Positions 38,518 to 47,715 are shown, counted from the first letter of the stretch. The stretch is DNA of 64,000 bases from Methylobacterium sp. J-067 (GCF_022829465.1 NZ_JAKSXZ010000146.1:558001-622000), one strand, 5' to 3'. Made by a program: numbers and translations. Notes: a model not told the origin generated them from the letters alone.

Positions 38518-39159
38518 ATGGCCTTCCTGCACGATCTGCCCATTGCCGACCTGATCGCGAATTACGGCTACATCGCCATCTTCGTGATCATCACGCTGGA
38601 GAGCGCGGGCGTGCCCTGCCCCGGCGAGACGGTGCTGATCTCGTCCGCCGTCTATGCCGGCAGCACCGGCAATCTCGACATTGCCGGCGTGATCGCCGCC
38701 GCGGCGACGGCCGCGATCCTCGGCGACAACCTGGGCTATTGGGCCGGGCGGCGCTGGGGGATGCCTCTGCTCCTCCGCTACGGCCACCTGATCGCCCTCG
38801 ACCATGGCCGGCTGAAGCTGGGGCAGTACCTGTTCCGGCGGCATGGCGGGAAGATCGTGTTCTTCGGCCGCTTCACCGCGATGCTGCGCGCCTACGCGGC
38901 CCTGCTCGCCGGGGTGAACCGCCTGGATGCCCGCCGCTTCTTCGTCTTCAACGCGCTGGGCGGCGTGACCTGGGCCGCGAGCATGGGCCTCGGCTCGTAT
39001 TATTGCGGCCGCTCCATCGAGAAGGTCGCCGGGCCGGTGGGCCTCACCCTCCTCGCCCTGGTGATCTTCGGCGGCATCGCCCTCTGGGCCTTCGTGCGCC
39101 GCCACGAGGCGCGCCTGCTCGTAAAGGCCGAGAGCGCGATCCCCGGGCCGCTCGCCTGA
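38518..39159 (+). CDS. DedA family membrane protein
   Basis: A 213-residue inner-membrane protein. ITLESAGVPCPGETVLISSAVYAG, GDNLGYWAGRRWG and FFGRFTAMLRAYAALLAGVN are the hallmark DedA/VTT segments with conserved Glu and the FxxR motif. DedA proteins support membrane lipid homeostasis, including undecaprenyl phosphate and phospholipid flipping, and resistance to cationic compounds. Which of these applies here is not visible. Confidence 0.92.
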   Translation: MAFLHDLPIADLIANYGYIAIFVIITLESAGVPCPGETVLISSAVYAGSTGNLDIAGVIAAAATAAILGDNLGYWAGRRWGMPLLLRYGHLIALDHGRLKLGQYLFRRHGGKIVFFGRFTAMLRAYAALLAGVNRLDARRFFVFNALGGVTWAASMGLGSYYCGRSIEKVAGPVGLTLLALVIFGGIALWAFVRRHEARLLVKAESAIPGPLA

Positions 39160-39215
39160 AAGACTTGCCCCTGAGAGACTTGCCGAGGACGGGGCCGCAC
39201 GTCACACTGTCCTCT

Positions 39216-39467
39216 ATGTCCGTCGATTTTTCTTACTTGCTGCGGAAGGACGAGCCCGGAACCCAGTTCCGGGAACTCGACGACGTCGTCGTGCTCGCGC
39301 CCGTCGTCAGCGACGACGGGGACACGATCCCGGTCGGGCGGGAAGGGACCATCCTGGGCGTGTGGCGGGAGGGCGAGGCGTTCTTCGTGGAATTCGCCGA
39401 GCCGGAAGGCGCCATCGCGACCGTTCGGCCGCAGGACCTGAGACGCCTCGGCCGCCATGCGCCGTGA
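39216..39467 (+). CDS. DUF4926-like small protein
   Basis: An 83-residue protein whose core FRELDDVVVLAPVVSDDGDTIPVGREGTILGVWREGEAFFVEF matches the SH3-like DUF4926 pattern. Its stop codon overlaps the start of the next gene (GTGA). Small two-gene units of this kind are often found with an uncharacterised partner and may form a toxin-antitoxin or immunity pair, which is inference. The first 12 residues before the core are variable. Confidence 0.78.
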   Translation: MSVDFSYLLRKDEPGTQFRELDDVVVLAPVVSDDGDTIPVGREGTILGVWREGEAFFVEFAEPEGAIATVRPQDLRRLGRHAP

Positions 39468-39814
39468 GTCGTGATCGTCCGACGCTCCTCGGCCTACATG
39501 TGGGCCGGGAGAAGCTGGTCGGTTACCTCCTCGATCCGACGCATCCGAAGGGCCGTTCGAAGGCGATCTTCCTCTTGCGATTCGGCTTTTCCGCATCCGA
39601 TCCAGCCGTCCTGGCCGACGCACTGGTCGATCATTTCGGTCGCGCGCCCTACATCCACGCGACGACCGACGCGTTCGGCGCGACACGAATCGTCTGCGAG
39701 GGGCCACTGCGCGGCCCGGATGGGCGTGAGCCCACGATCCGGTCGGTCTGGGTGCTGGAGCCGGATCGATTCGCCCGGCTGCTGACGATCATTCCCAAGC
39801 CTCGTCCGCGGTGA
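39464..39814 (+). CDS. DUF6883-like small protein
   Basis: A 116-residue protein with GREKLVGYLLDPTHPKGRSKAIFLLRFGF near the N-terminus and a C-terminal GPLRGPDGREPTIRSVWVLE stretch, the pattern of DUF6883-type proteins often paired with DUF4926. Function unknown. GTG 39464 overlaps the upstream stop, so translation is coupled. The 3' end overlaps the nuclease-like gene on the - strand by 26 bp. Confidence 0.75.
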   Translation: MSRDRPTLLGLHVGREKLVGYLLDPTHPKGRSKAIFLLRFGFSASDPAVLADALVDHFGRAPYIHATTDAFGATRIVCEGPLRGPDGREPTIRSVWVLEPDRFARLLTIIPKPRPR

Positions 39815-40598
39815 CCTCCAGCTCCTCTAGATCCCCATGGTGGAGCAGCAGCACGCCCGTGGCCCCCGCGAGGCGGCGGGCGGCGGGGGTGAAGCCGGCA
39901 TTCGAGACCACCGCCGCGCGGTCCCCCTCCCAATAGCGCAGGGCGGCGGCGGCCTCCTGCACGGCGGCGTTGCCCACCGGGCGCCCGAGCCGCTTGCATT
40001 GCACGATGAGCCGGATCCCCTCCCGCTCGGCCACGACATCCGCCCCCTGGTCGCCGCTCGGCGGAGTCCGGTGGGTGCGCCAGCCCGCCCGCGTCAGAAG
40101 GCCGGCGCAGAAGCGCTCGTAATCGATGCCGTCCTCCGGCGCCTCGTCCTCGTCGGGCAGGTCGATGTCGGCCGCCGCCGCCTCGATCACCGCGAGCATC
40201 CGGGGGCGCTCCCGGTCGAACAGATCCGCGTCGCGGCTGCCCAGTTGCGGCAGGACCGTGCGGTCGAGGAAATAGTCGCACTCGCGCAGCCAGCCGTCGT
40301 CGATCAGGTTGCCGTAGGCATCCTCGAACCGCTCCTGACGGCGGCGGAGCGCCAGGGTCTCGCCGTGGCGCCGGGCGATGCGGCGGACGCGGGCGCGCAG
40401 GCGGCGCGGCCTGTCCAAGTGGCGGGCGAGCACGGCGGCGAGCGCCAGCCCCGTGCCGGCGAAGGCCGCCGGCCCGTACCAGAAGGCGATGGACGCGCCC
40501 GTCACCCCCGTCCAGAACAGGCGGGCGACGAGGTTCGGCGGGCGGGCGGGCGCCTCGCCCGCGCCGGGGGACGCGGGGCGCGCGGACGGCATCGACAT
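39789..40598 (-). CDS. Membrane-anchored Mrr-type restriction endonuclease-like protein
   Basis: A 269-residue protein. One or two N-terminal hydrophobic segments (LFWTGVTGASIAFWY, AAFAGTGLALAAVLA; about 25-60) are followed by a helical charged region and a C-terminal Mrr_cat domain (about 155-255). The PD-(D/E)xK nuclease residues appear in order: GDQGADVVAE (Asp) and LIVQCKRLG (Gln-x-Lys). The Mrr superfamily includes defence and housekeeping nucleases, and a membrane tether is unusual for classical Mrr. MSMPSARP at 40598 is preferred. An upstream start at 40712 would overlap the divergent gene's start. Confidence 0.82.
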   Translation of the reverse strand: MSMPSARPASPGAGEAPARPPNLVARLFWTGVTGASIAFWYGPAAFAGTGLALAAVLARHLDRPRRLRARVRRIARRHGETLALRRRQERFEDAYGNLIDDGWLRECDYFLDRTVLPQLGSRDADLFDRERPRMLAVIEAAAADIDLPDEDEAPEDGIDYERFCAGLLTRAGWRTHRTPPSGDQGADVVAEREGIRLIVQCKRLGRPVGNAAVQEAAAALRYWEGDRAAVVSNAGFTPAARRLAGATGVLLLHHGDLEELEVTADEAWE

Positions 40599-40704
40599 CG
40601 GCAACTCGATCGGTGGTGGCGGCGATGAGCCTCGCAAGCCCCCCTTGCCCGATCCTGAAGCAGCGGGGAAAACCTGTGGATCGCCCGCCACGCCCGGGGA
40701 CGGC

Positions 40705-43419
40705 ATGAGCACCTATCGCTTCGACAGGCTACTCGCCCCCCGCGCGGTGGCTTTCGTTGGCGCCGGCGCCCGCGAGGGCAGCGTGGGCCGCAGCGTGCTC
40801 GCGAACCTTCGCCGCTCGGGCTATCCGGGTCGCATCCTGCCCGTACATCCGGCGGAAGCCGAGATCGAGGGGCTCGCCACGGCCCCAAGCCTCTCGGCCC
40901 TGCCCTCGGCTCCTGATCTCGTCGTCGTCGCGGTGCCGCCTGACGGTGTGCCGGAGGTGGTGGAGGAGGCGGGGCGGATCGGCGCGGCGGCGGCGATCAT
41001 CCTCACCGCCGGGCTCGGCACCGGGCCGGAGGATCCCGGCCCCCGCGCGCGGATCGCCGCCCGCGCCCATGGACTGCGCCTGCTCGGGCCCAGCAGTGCC
41101 GGCCTGTGCGTGCCATCGCGACAACTCGATGCGGGCCTGTTCGCCCACGCGCCCTCGGCGGGGGACCTCGCGCTGGTCTCGCAATCGGGCACGGTGGCGG
41201 CGGCCATCGTGGAATGGGCGAGCCGGCGGGGGAACGGCTTCTCCGCGGTGATGGCGCTGGGCAACGCCCTCGACATCGACGCCTCCGATTGCCTCGACCA
41301 TTTCGCCGCCGACATCCGCACCCGCGCGATCCTGCTCTGCCTCGACCGGGTCGAGGATGCCCGCCGCTTCATGTCCGCCGCCCGCGCGGCGGCACGGGCG
41401 AAGCCGGTGGTGGTCCTGCGCGCGGGACGCCGCCGGCCCGACGCGCCGGGCTGGGCCGGCTCCGCCGTGACCCATACCGGCGCACTGGCCCGGCCGGACG
41501 CGGTCTACGCCGCCGCCTTCCGCCGGGCGGGCCTGCTCGCCGTGCAGGATCTCGACGAGATGTTCGCCGCCGTCGAGACGCTCGGCCGGCAGCGGCCCTT
41601 CCCCGGCAAGCGCCTGTCGATCCTCACCAACGGCCTCGGCATCGGCTGGCTCGCCGCCGACAAGCTCGCCGACCGCTCCGGCCTCCTCGCCGCGATTCCC
41701 GCCGGCAACCCCGTGAATCTCGGCATGGATGCGGGCGGCCCCGCCTTCGCGGAGGCGCTGGCACCGCTACTCACCGATGCCACCGGCGACGCGGTGTTGG
41801 CGATCCATGTGCCGACGATCCGCTCCGATGCGAAGGCCGTGGCCGGCGCCATCGCCGAGACGGTGACGCAGGCGCGCAAGGGCCAATCGCGCAAGAAGCC
41901 GGTCTTCGCCGTCTCCCTCGGGGAGGCCGAGGCCGTGCGCGAGACCTTCGCGGGCGCCGGCATCCCGCACTTCTCCTCCGATTCGGAGGCGATCGAAGGG
42001 TTCCTGCACCTCGTCCGCTACCGGGAGGCGCAGGACGACCTGATGCGCACGCCCGATTCGCTCCCGCGCGATTTCTCCCCCGACACCGAGGCGGCACGGC
42101 GGATCGTGGCCGACGCCCTGCGCCAGGGGGCGTCCTGGCTCGACCCGATTGCGGTGAGCGCCCTGCTCTCGGCCTACCGCATCCCGGCGGTGCCGCTGAC
42201 GCTGGCCCCCGACATCGACGCCGCCGCCGCCGCCGCGTGGCCGCTGATCGCGGCGGGGCAGACGGTGGCGCTCAAGGTCGTCTCGCCGGACATCGTGCAC
42301 AAATCCGACATCGGCGGCGTCCATCTCGACCTGACGAGCGAGGCCGACGTGCGCGAGGCGGCGCGCAGCATCCTCACCCGGGCGCGGCGGGAGCGGCCGG
42401 ATGCCCGCGTCACCGGCTTCGCCGTGCAACCGATGGTGCGCCGGGGCCGCCGCCGGGAGTTGATCGCCGGGCTTGCGGAGGATCCGGTCTTCGGACCCGT
42501 GGTGGTGTTCGGCCGGGGCGGCACCGCCGTCGAGGTGATCGACGACCGGGCGCTGGGCCTGCCGCCGCTCGACATGATCCTCGCCCGCGACCTCATCGGC
42601 CGCACGCGGGTGGCGCGGCGCCTCGATGCCTACCGTGACGTGCCCGCCGCCGACCTGTCGGCCATCGCCCTCACGCTGGTGAAGATCGCCCAGCTCGCCG
42701 CCGACCTGCCGCAGGTGCGCGAACTCGACATCAACCCCCTGCTCGCCGACGAGACGGGGGTGCTCGCCCTCGACGCGCGGGTGCGGATCGGCCGGGTGCC
42801 GCAGAGCCGCTTCGGCACGCGCGACCGGCGCGGCGGCGGGCATCCGGGCTTCGCGATCCGCCCCTATCCGGTGGAATGGGTGCGCATCCTCAACCTGAAG
42901 GACCGGACCGTGCGGGTGCGTCCCGTGCGCCCGGAGGACGAGGACCTGTTCCGGGTGTTCTTCGAGAACCTCGATCCGGAGAGCCTGCGCCTGCGCTTCT
43001 TCGGCCCGGTGCGGGCCTTCAGCCACGCCTTCCTCACCCGGCTGACGCAGCTCGACTACGCCCGCGCCATCGCCTTCGTGGCGGTGGAGATCGGCCCGGA
43101 CGGCCGCGAGCGGATGCTCGGCGCGGTGCGCCTCCACGCCGATGCCAACAACGACAGCGGCGAATACGCGATCGGCGTCGGCCAGGACGTGCGCGGCACG
43201 GGCCTCGCCTTCGCGCTGATGCGGCTCATGATCGACTGGGCGCGCTCGGAGGGGATCGGCCGGGTGGAGGGCACGGTGCTTTCGGAGAATCGCCCGATGC
43301 TCGCCGTCTGCCGCCGCCTCGGCTTCACCCAGAAGCGCGACCCGGAGGATCCGGGGGTGATGAAGGTGCGGCTGGATCTCGGGCAAGGCGCCGACAGCGA
43401 GCGCGATACCTCGGGCTGA
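40705..43419 (+). CDS. Pat-like GNAT protein acetyltransferase fused to acyl-CoA synthetase (NDP-forming) domains
   Basis: A 904-residue fusion. The N-terminal CoA-binding and succinyl-CoA-ligase-like domains (about 8-430; SQSGTVAAAIVEWASRRG) are followed by an ATP-grasp domain (about 470-690; ALKVVSPDIVHKSDIGGVHLDL) and a C-terminal GNAT domain (about 735-890; ALMRLMIDWARSEGIGRVEGTVL). This is the layout of Pat/PatZ enzymes that acetylate and switch off acetyl-CoA synthetase and other proteins. A THTGAL motif stands where active NDP-forming synthetases carry their phosphorylated His, so residual synthetase activity cannot be excluded. Confidence 0.88.
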   Translation: MSTYRFDRLLAPRAVAFVGAGAREGSVGRSVLANLRRSGYPGRILPVHPAEAEIEGLATAPSLSALPSAPDLVVVAVPPDGVPEVVEEAGRIGAAAAIILTAGLGTGPEDPGPRARIAARAHGLRLLGPSSAGLCVPSRQLDAGLFAHAPSAGDLALVSQSGTVAAAIVEWASRRGNGFSAVMALGNALDIDASDCLDHFAADIRTRAILLCLDRVEDARRFMSAARAAARAKPVVVLRAGRRRPDAPGWAGSAVTHTGALARPDAVYAAAFRRAGLLAVQDLDEMFAAVETLGRQRPFPGKRLSILTNGLGIGWLAADKLADRSGLLAAIPAGNPVNLGMDAGGPAFAEALAPLLTDATGDAVLAIHVPTIRSDAKAVAGAIAETVTQARKGQSRKKPVFAVSLGEAEAVRETFAGAGIPHFSSDSEAIEGFLHLVRYREAQDDLMRTPDSLPRDFSPDTEAARRIVADALRQGASWLDPIAVSALLSAYRIPAVPLTLAPDIDAAAAAAWPLIAAGQTVALKVVSPDIVHKSDIGGVHLDLTSEADVREAARSILTRARRERPDARVTGFAVQPMVRRGRRRELIAGLAEDPVFGPVVVFGRGGTAVEVIDDRALGLPPLDMILARDLIGRTRVARRLDAYRDVPAADLSAIALTLVKIAQLAADLPQVRELDINPLLADETGVLALDARVRIGRVPQSRFGTRDRRGGGHPGFAIRPYPVEWVRILNLKDRTVRVRPVRPEDEDLFRVFFENLDPESLRLRFFGPVRAFSHAFLTRLTQLDYARAIAFVAVEIGPDGRERMLGAVRLHADANNDSGEYAIGVGQDVRGTGLAFALMRLMIDWARSEGIGRVEGTVLSENRPMLAVCRRLGFTQKRDPEDPGVMKVRLDLGQGADSERDTSG

Positions 43420-43431
43420 CCGGCCTTCGCG

Positions 43432-43833
43432 TCAGCGGACGACCTGGATCGGGACGCCGATCTGATTCGGAAGGTTACCCCATGCCCGATCGGTCGTAAC
43501 CGCAACGGCAGCGCGTTGGCGGGCGAGGGCGAGGCAGGCCCTGTCGCCGAGCGATAATCCGAGGGGGCGCGTCGCCGTCCGCATCAGCCCCGCGAGGCGC
43601 GCCTGTTCGTCATCGAACGGCTCGACCCTGAGGCGCAGCACACCGAGTGCCCGCGATATCTCCGCCTCCGTTCCCCCCGTATCCGCGAGCTTGGCGACGA
43701 CTTCTGACAGGTTGACCGCACCGATCACCGACCGATCCAGGATATCCGTCACCTGTTCCGCGCCGGCCTCGGCCTGCAGCAGGCACAACAGAGCGGACGC
43801 ATCCAGAACGTAAGTCTCACTCACGTTCGGCAT
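43432..43833 (-). CDS. vapC: PIN-domain toxin, VapC type
   Basis: A 133-residue PIN-domain ribonuclease. The acidic active-site residues are visible: Asp in YVLDASALL, Glu in VNLSEVVAKL, Asp in SLGDRACLAL and Asp in VTTDRAW. It overlaps the AbrB-type gene upstream by 17 bp, the classic antitoxin-first arrangement. VapC toxins usually cleave initiator tRNA or rRNA. A GTG nine bases into the frame is an alternative start. Confidence 0.88.
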   Translation of the reverse strand: MPNVSETYVLDASALLCLLQAEAGAEQVTDILDRSVIGAVNLSEVVAKLADTGGTEAEISRALGVLRLRVEPFDDEQARLAGLMRTATRPLGLSLGDRACLALARQRAAVAVTTDRAWGNLPNQIGVPIQVVR

Positions 43834-44065
43834 TCGCTCGCCGTTCGGCGATCAGCTCGTCGGACAGGCTTCGCTCGGCGGGTGCGAAGCCGCGCACGAT
43901 GGCCTGCGCGGTGCGGATGGCGGCGGACAGGGAGCGCACCCGCAACCCATCCTCCGTCAGCTCGACCGTCACGGTGTCGCCGGCGTCCAGACCGAGTTCC
44001 CGGCGGAAGTCGTTCGGGATCAGCAACTTGCCGTCGTCGCCGATCTTCACCGCATGCGAAGGCAT
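43817..44065 (-). CDS. vapB: AbrB/SpoVT-type antitoxin (VapB-like)
   Basis: An 82-residue protein with the swapped-hairpin AbrB DNA-binding domain in its first 45 residues (KIGDDGKLLIPNDFRRELGLDAGDTVTVEL) and a helical C-terminal tail (LSDELIAERRANAERE) that would clamp the toxin. It most likely autoregulates the pair. No clear operator was identified upstream. Confidence 0.88.
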   Translation of the reverse strand: MPSHAVKIGDDGKLLIPNDFRRELGLDAGDTVTVELTEDGLRVRSLSAAIRTAQAIVRGFAPAERSLSDELIAERRANAERE

Positions 44066-44121
44066 CGCGATTCCCCTCCTGGACGCATCGGATCCGAGAA
44101 GGATGCCTCACAAGGCGGCAC

Positions 44122-44155
44122 AAAGAAAAGCCCCGCGCATCGCTGCGCAGGGCTT
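44122..44155 (-). terminator. Rho-independent terminator of dps
   Basis: On the - strand AAGCCC-T-GCGCA-GCGA-TGCGC-G-GGGCTT is followed by TTCTTT, 22 nt after the dps stop. It is a strong stem with one opposed mismatch and a T-rich tail, the clearest intrinsic terminator in the window. Confidence 0.8.
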
Positions 44156-44176
44156 CCTCATCTCACCGGAGTCGGC

Positions 44177-44710
44177 TCAGTGGCCGCTGTCGGTCGCGTT
44201 GCGGGTAGCCTCGTAGAGGAACCACGTGCGCTCCTCGGACTGGTCGATCCACTCTTCCAGCAGCGAGGTGGTCGAGACGTCATTCGCCTCGTCCGTGACC
44301 TCATGGAGCTCGCGCATGTGCGCGGTGAGCGCCTTGTTGTCGTCGCGCAGCTCCTTGAGCATGTCGAGCGGGCTGACATACTCGGCGTCGTTATCGGCGA
44401 CGCGGGTCAGGCTCTTGGCCTGGCCGAGGGAGCGCAGCACCGTGCCACCGATCTTGCGGGCGCGCTCGCCCACGGCGTCGATGATCGCGAAGATCTGCTG
44501 GGACTGCTCGTCCATCAGCAAGTGGTAATCGCGAAAGTTCGGGCCGCTCACGTGCCAGTGGAAGTTCTTCGTCTTGATGTAGAGGGCGAAGAGGTCCGAC
44601 AGCAGGACGGTGAGCCCCTCGGCGATCTTCTTGGTGTCGTTCGGATCGAGGTCGGTCGGGGTGTTGAGGCGATCGCTCTCGATGCGGCTGACCGGATTGG
44701 CCTTGGCCAT
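44177..44710 (-). CDS. dps: Dps-family ferritin-like DNA protection protein
   Basis: A 177-residue mini-ferritin that forms 12-mers, oxidises and stores iron and protects DNA in stress. The ferroxidase motif is present: FHWHVSGPNFRDYHLLMDEQ (His, His, Asp, Glu) near residues 50-70. The N-terminus is charged (MAKANPVSRIESDR). A GGAAC element 99-103 bp upstream on the - strand resembles an EcfG -35 box, but its -10 partner is poor, so general stress control is only suggested. Confidence 0.93.
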   Translation of the reverse strand: MAKANPVSRIESDRLNTPTDLDPNDTKKIAEGLTVLLSDLFALYIKTKNFHWHVSGPNFRDYHLLMDEQSQQIFAIIDAVGERARKIGGTVLRSLGQAKSLTRVADNDAEYVSPLDMLKELRDDNKALTAHMRELHEVTDEANDVSTTSLLEEWIDQSEERTWFLYEATRNATDSGH

Positions 44711-44846
44711 CGTTCAGGCTCCCATATGCAGGTGGTGTCACGGGTAGGGTCGGCCCCTGACGGGGGGTCCGACCGCGTTCTCACCTGCAATCGCACCGCG
44801 CCTTGTTGGTTCCGATCTTTCCCCTCACCGCATGGCTGGGTCCCCT

Positions 44847-46355
44847 TCAGCGGACGGTGGAGGGCGCCTCGCCGTTGCGGCGCTCGGCCGCGGCGGCCTG
44901 GGGCACCGGCCGGAGACTCGCCGGGCGGGCGCCAACGGAGCCGGTGGCGGCAGGCTCGGCGGGCTTCGGCGCGGTGGCGGTCGCCGGTGCGGGCACGGGC
45001 GCCGGCTTGGGGCTGTCGAGGCCGTAGATGTCGTCCCGGAACTGGGCGCGCCCGTCCGGCCCGGCATAGCCGGTGAGATAGACGAAGGCGACGGGGACCG
45101 GCTTCGGCAACTTGATGTCCCGGCGCTCGCCGTCGGCGATGCCGGTCTCGATCTCCATCGGCCCCCAGGTCGAGCCCGGCCCGTTCGGCCCCTCGACGCC
45201 TTGGAGCAGCCAGCCCACGAGTTCCTTTACCTGCCCCACGCGGACGCAGCCGTGGCTGTGGAAGCGCACCGAGCGCGCGAACAAGGACTTGGCCGGCGTA
45301 TCGTGCATGTAGACGGCAAAACGGTTGGGCATGTCGATGCGGACCTGCCCGAGCGAATTGTCGAGGCCGGAATCCTGGCGCAGCGTGTAGTTCGCCGCCT
45401 TCTCCGTCGCCCAATCGACCTTGGTCGGATCGACCTCGGTCCCGCCCGGGCCGAGGATGCGGATCCGGTTCTTGGCGAGGTAGCCGGGGTTCTTCCGCAT
45501 CTGCGGAATGATCTCGTTCTTCACCACCGAGACCGGCACCGTCCAGGTCGGGTTGAAGTTGATGTCGGTGATGCGTGTTTCGATGGTGGGCGTCGCCTTG
45601 TCGGGGGAGCCGACCACGGCGACGTAGCGGCGGACCACCTGCCCGTTCTCCACCGCCTCGACGGTGGCCGAGGGGATGTTCACCGCGACGTAGCGCTCAC
45701 CGAAGGCGAATTTGGCGCCCATCAGCCGCGCGGCCGAGGCGGCGAGCTGCTTCTGGCGCGTCTCGGCCGGTATGTTCAGCGCATTGATGGTAAGCCGGCC
45801 AAGTATCCCGCTGTCGGGCAGGCCGTGCCGGGCCTGGAACGCCGAGATCGCCGCCACGAGGGGCGGGTCGAGGCGATCGCTCGGCGGGGCGTCGGCGGGA
45901 AGGTCGCCTTCCAGGGTCAGATGGTGGCGCAGGGCCGGGATCGCCGGATGGCGCTCGCTGGGCTTCAGGGTAATGAGGCTGTCCGGCACCTTCTCCCAGC
46001 CGCCGGCCTCCACGAAGGCGGCGTATCGCTCGGCGGCGCGCAGGGTGTTCAGGAAGGTCTGCGGCGAGAGCGCCGGCACGGGATCGGTCGAGACCTTGGC
46101 ATAGACTAGGGGCGCCGGCTCACGGCTCTTGCGCGCCGCCTCGGCGGCGGGTTGGGCCGATGCCGGGGCAACGTCGACCGGCTTGACCGCGATATCCTTT
46201 GCCGGCTCTAATTTAGGCGCCTCGGGGGCGGGCTGCTCCTTCGGCGGGGCGGCGGCCAGGTCCTGGGCGCTGAGGGGACCGGCTCCGGTCAGCAGGGCGG
46301 ACAGGCAGAGGCCGGCCGCGAGGGCGGCACGGGGGCGGCTCTGGGTCGGGACCAT
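44847..46355 (-). CDS. L,D-transpeptidase (YcbB-like)
   Basis: A 502-residue periplasmic peptidoglycan crosslinking enzyme. A signal peptide (ALAAGLCLSALLTGAGPLSA) is followed by a scaffold region, a peptidoglycan-binding domain (ISAFQARHGLPDSGILGRLTINALN, about 215-240) and the YkuD catalytic domain, with active-site RFHSHGCVRVGQVKEL (Cys nucleophile). A Pro/Ala-rich tail closes the protein. ATG 46355 sits immediately before the signal peptide. The frame is open farther upstream but without a usable start context. Confidence 0.9.
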   Translation of the reverse strand: MVPTQSRPRAALAAGLCLSALLTGAGPLSAQDLAAAPPKEQPAPEAPKLEPAKDIAVKPVDVAPASAQPAAEAARKSREPAPLVYAKVSTDPVPALSPQTFLNTLRAAERYAAFVEAGGWEKVPDSLITLKPSERHPAIPALRHHLTLEGDLPADAPPSDRLDPPLVAAISAFQARHGLPDSGILGRLTINALNIPAETRQKQLAASAARLMGAKFAFGERYVAVNIPSATVEAVENGQVVRRYVAVVGSPDKATPTIETRITDINFNPTWTVPVSVVKNEIIPQMRKNPGYLAKNRIRILGPGGTEVDPTKVDWATEKAANYTLRQDSGLDNSLGQVRIDMPNRFAVYMHDTPAKSLFARSVRFHSHGCVRVGQVKELVGWLLQGVEGPNGPGSTWGPMEIETGIADGERRDIKLPKPVPVAFVYLTGYAGPDGRAQFRDDIYGLDSPKPAPVPAPATATAPKPAEPAATGSVGARPASLRPVPQAAAAERRNGEAPSTVR

Positions 46356-46443
46356 ACGCAAAACTCCCGACGGCGCCGGGGACGGCGCGGTCGCTCGGGA
46401 GAATGGGGGGCCGATGGTTACCAATCCCCTCCGGCACACCCGC

Positions 46444-47622
46444 TCACGCTGTACCGCGCAGGCGCGCCCGCAACGCGGAGTGGTCCGGCGCGTGACGGAA
46501 GGCCGCGATCAGCGCCTCGCGGAACGGCTTCGGCCGCATCGCCTCGTCGAAGGGCAACGGGCGCTGCCGGAGCCCATCCCGGCGGCGGTGGTCCGGGTGG
46601 TCGTTGAGCCACGTATCGCCGTCGAACAGGCCCCAGGTAACGACATCGAGGAGCGCCGGCTCGTCCAGGGCGACGCCGAGGAAGCGACGGGCGAAATCCG
46701 CCACCGCGCGGTCGCGCGCCTTTGGGTCGCCGGGATAGGCCTTGTCGTCGATATCGAGCTCGGTGATCTCGATGCCGAGCCCCATCTGGCCGATCTCGCG
46801 CAGGAAGCGCCGGAACGTCTCTGGGTTGAACGGCTGGTCGCTGACGAGATGCGCCTGGATGCCGAACCGGCGGATCGGTACGCCCTTCGCGCGCATCGCC
46901 TCCAACCGCTTCAGGACGCGCGTCCGCTTGGCCTCCGCCCAGGGGAAGTCGTGTTCGAGGGAATCCTCGTTCCAGGCGAGCGCCGCGCGCGGATCGGCCT
47001 CGTGGGCGATGCGGAAGGCGAGGTCGATGTAATCCGGCCCCAGGGCCGTCAGCCAGGGCGAGGGGCGCAGCCCGTCCGCCCGCGTCACAGGGCCGTAGCC
47101 GGCCATGACCTCGTTGACCACGTCCCACGAGGCGATGAGCCCCCGGTAGCGCCCCATCACCGTCTCGGCCCAGCGGCGCAGGAAATCCTCGGCCTTCACC
47201 GGCCCCGCCCCGGCGAGGAGCGGCGCGACCCAGTCCGGCAGGGCCTCGTGCCAGACCAAAGCATGCCCGCGCAGGCGCTGCCCATGGGCGCGGGCGAAGC
47301 GCACCACCGAATCGGCCGGGGCGAAATCGGTGCGGCCGGGCTCCGGCAGCACGACGGCCATCTTCATCTCGTTGTTGCCGAGGAGGAGCCCGCATTCCCG
47401 CGCGAGGAGGGTGCGGAACTCCGCACTGCGGTTCAGGAGGTTCGAGGGCACCGCCGCGCCGAAGCCGAGGCCCTTGCGCGCCGCCGCGCCCTGCGGCCCT
47501 TCCGGCGACCATGACGGTTTGCCGAGAGGCCCGAAATCCGGCGGGGCCGCGACCGCAGGCTGGATCAAGCCGGATGCCGCAACCCCCAGGAGCAGGTTCC
47601 GGCGGTTCAGGGGGATCGACAT
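46444..47622 (-). CDS. Glycoside hydrolase family 10 endo-beta-xylanase
   Basis: A 392-residue secreted hydrolase. The N-terminal NRRNLLLGVAASGLIQPAVA has the twin-arginine form, suggesting folded export by Tat. The GH10 barrel shows NEMKMAV, RLRGHALVWHEALPDWV, the acid/base Glu in ASWDVVNEVM and the nucleophile Glu in GIEITELDID. Both catalytic Glu are intact. It would cleave xylan-type plant polysaccharides, fitting a plant-associated methylotroph. Divergent from the SDR gene. Confidence 0.92.
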   Translation of the reverse strand: MSIPLNRRNLLLGVAASGLIQPAVAAPPDFGPLGKPSWSPEGPQGAAARKGLGFGAAVPSNLLNRSAEFRTLLARECGLLLGNNEMKMAVVLPEPGRTDFAPADSVVRFARAHGQRLRGHALVWHEALPDWVAPLLAGAGPVKAEDFLRRWAETVMGRYRGLIASWDVVNEVMAGYGPVTRADGLRPSPWLTALGPDYIDLAFRIAHEADPRAALAWNEDSLEHDFPWAEAKRTRVLKRLEAMRAKGVPIRRFGIQAHLVSDQPFNPETFRRFLREIGQMGLGIEITELDIDDKAYPGDPKARDRAVADFARRFLGVALDEPALLDVVTWGLFDGDTWLNDHPDHRRRDGLRQRPLPFDEAMRPKPFREALIAAFRHAPDHSALRARLRGTA

Positions 47623-47715
47623 GCGCTTCCTTGCCGCCGCCGGCCTTGCGGGGCGATGGCCTTCCCGCCAGCCTGCCCCATCTCACGCCTTCGCATGAAG
47701 ATGGAGCAGGAAGCG

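Noticed and set aside
40712-40712. Upstream start for the Mrr-type protein (MLMPSPG...)
   Set aside because: It would overlap the start of the divergent Pat-like gene and adds only low-complexity residues. MSMPSARP at 40598 is preferred.
44788-44813. EcfG-type promoter for dps (GGAAC on the - strand)
   Set aside because: After a 16-nt spacer the -10 reads GATT, not CGTT, so it is mentioned only as a weak possibility in the dps entry.
47559-47572. Further FNR-like half site (CTGGATCAA) inside the xylanase gene
   Set aside because: Only one half matches (GCAGG instead of TTGCG or TTGAT) and it lies within coding sequence near the 5' end of the gene.
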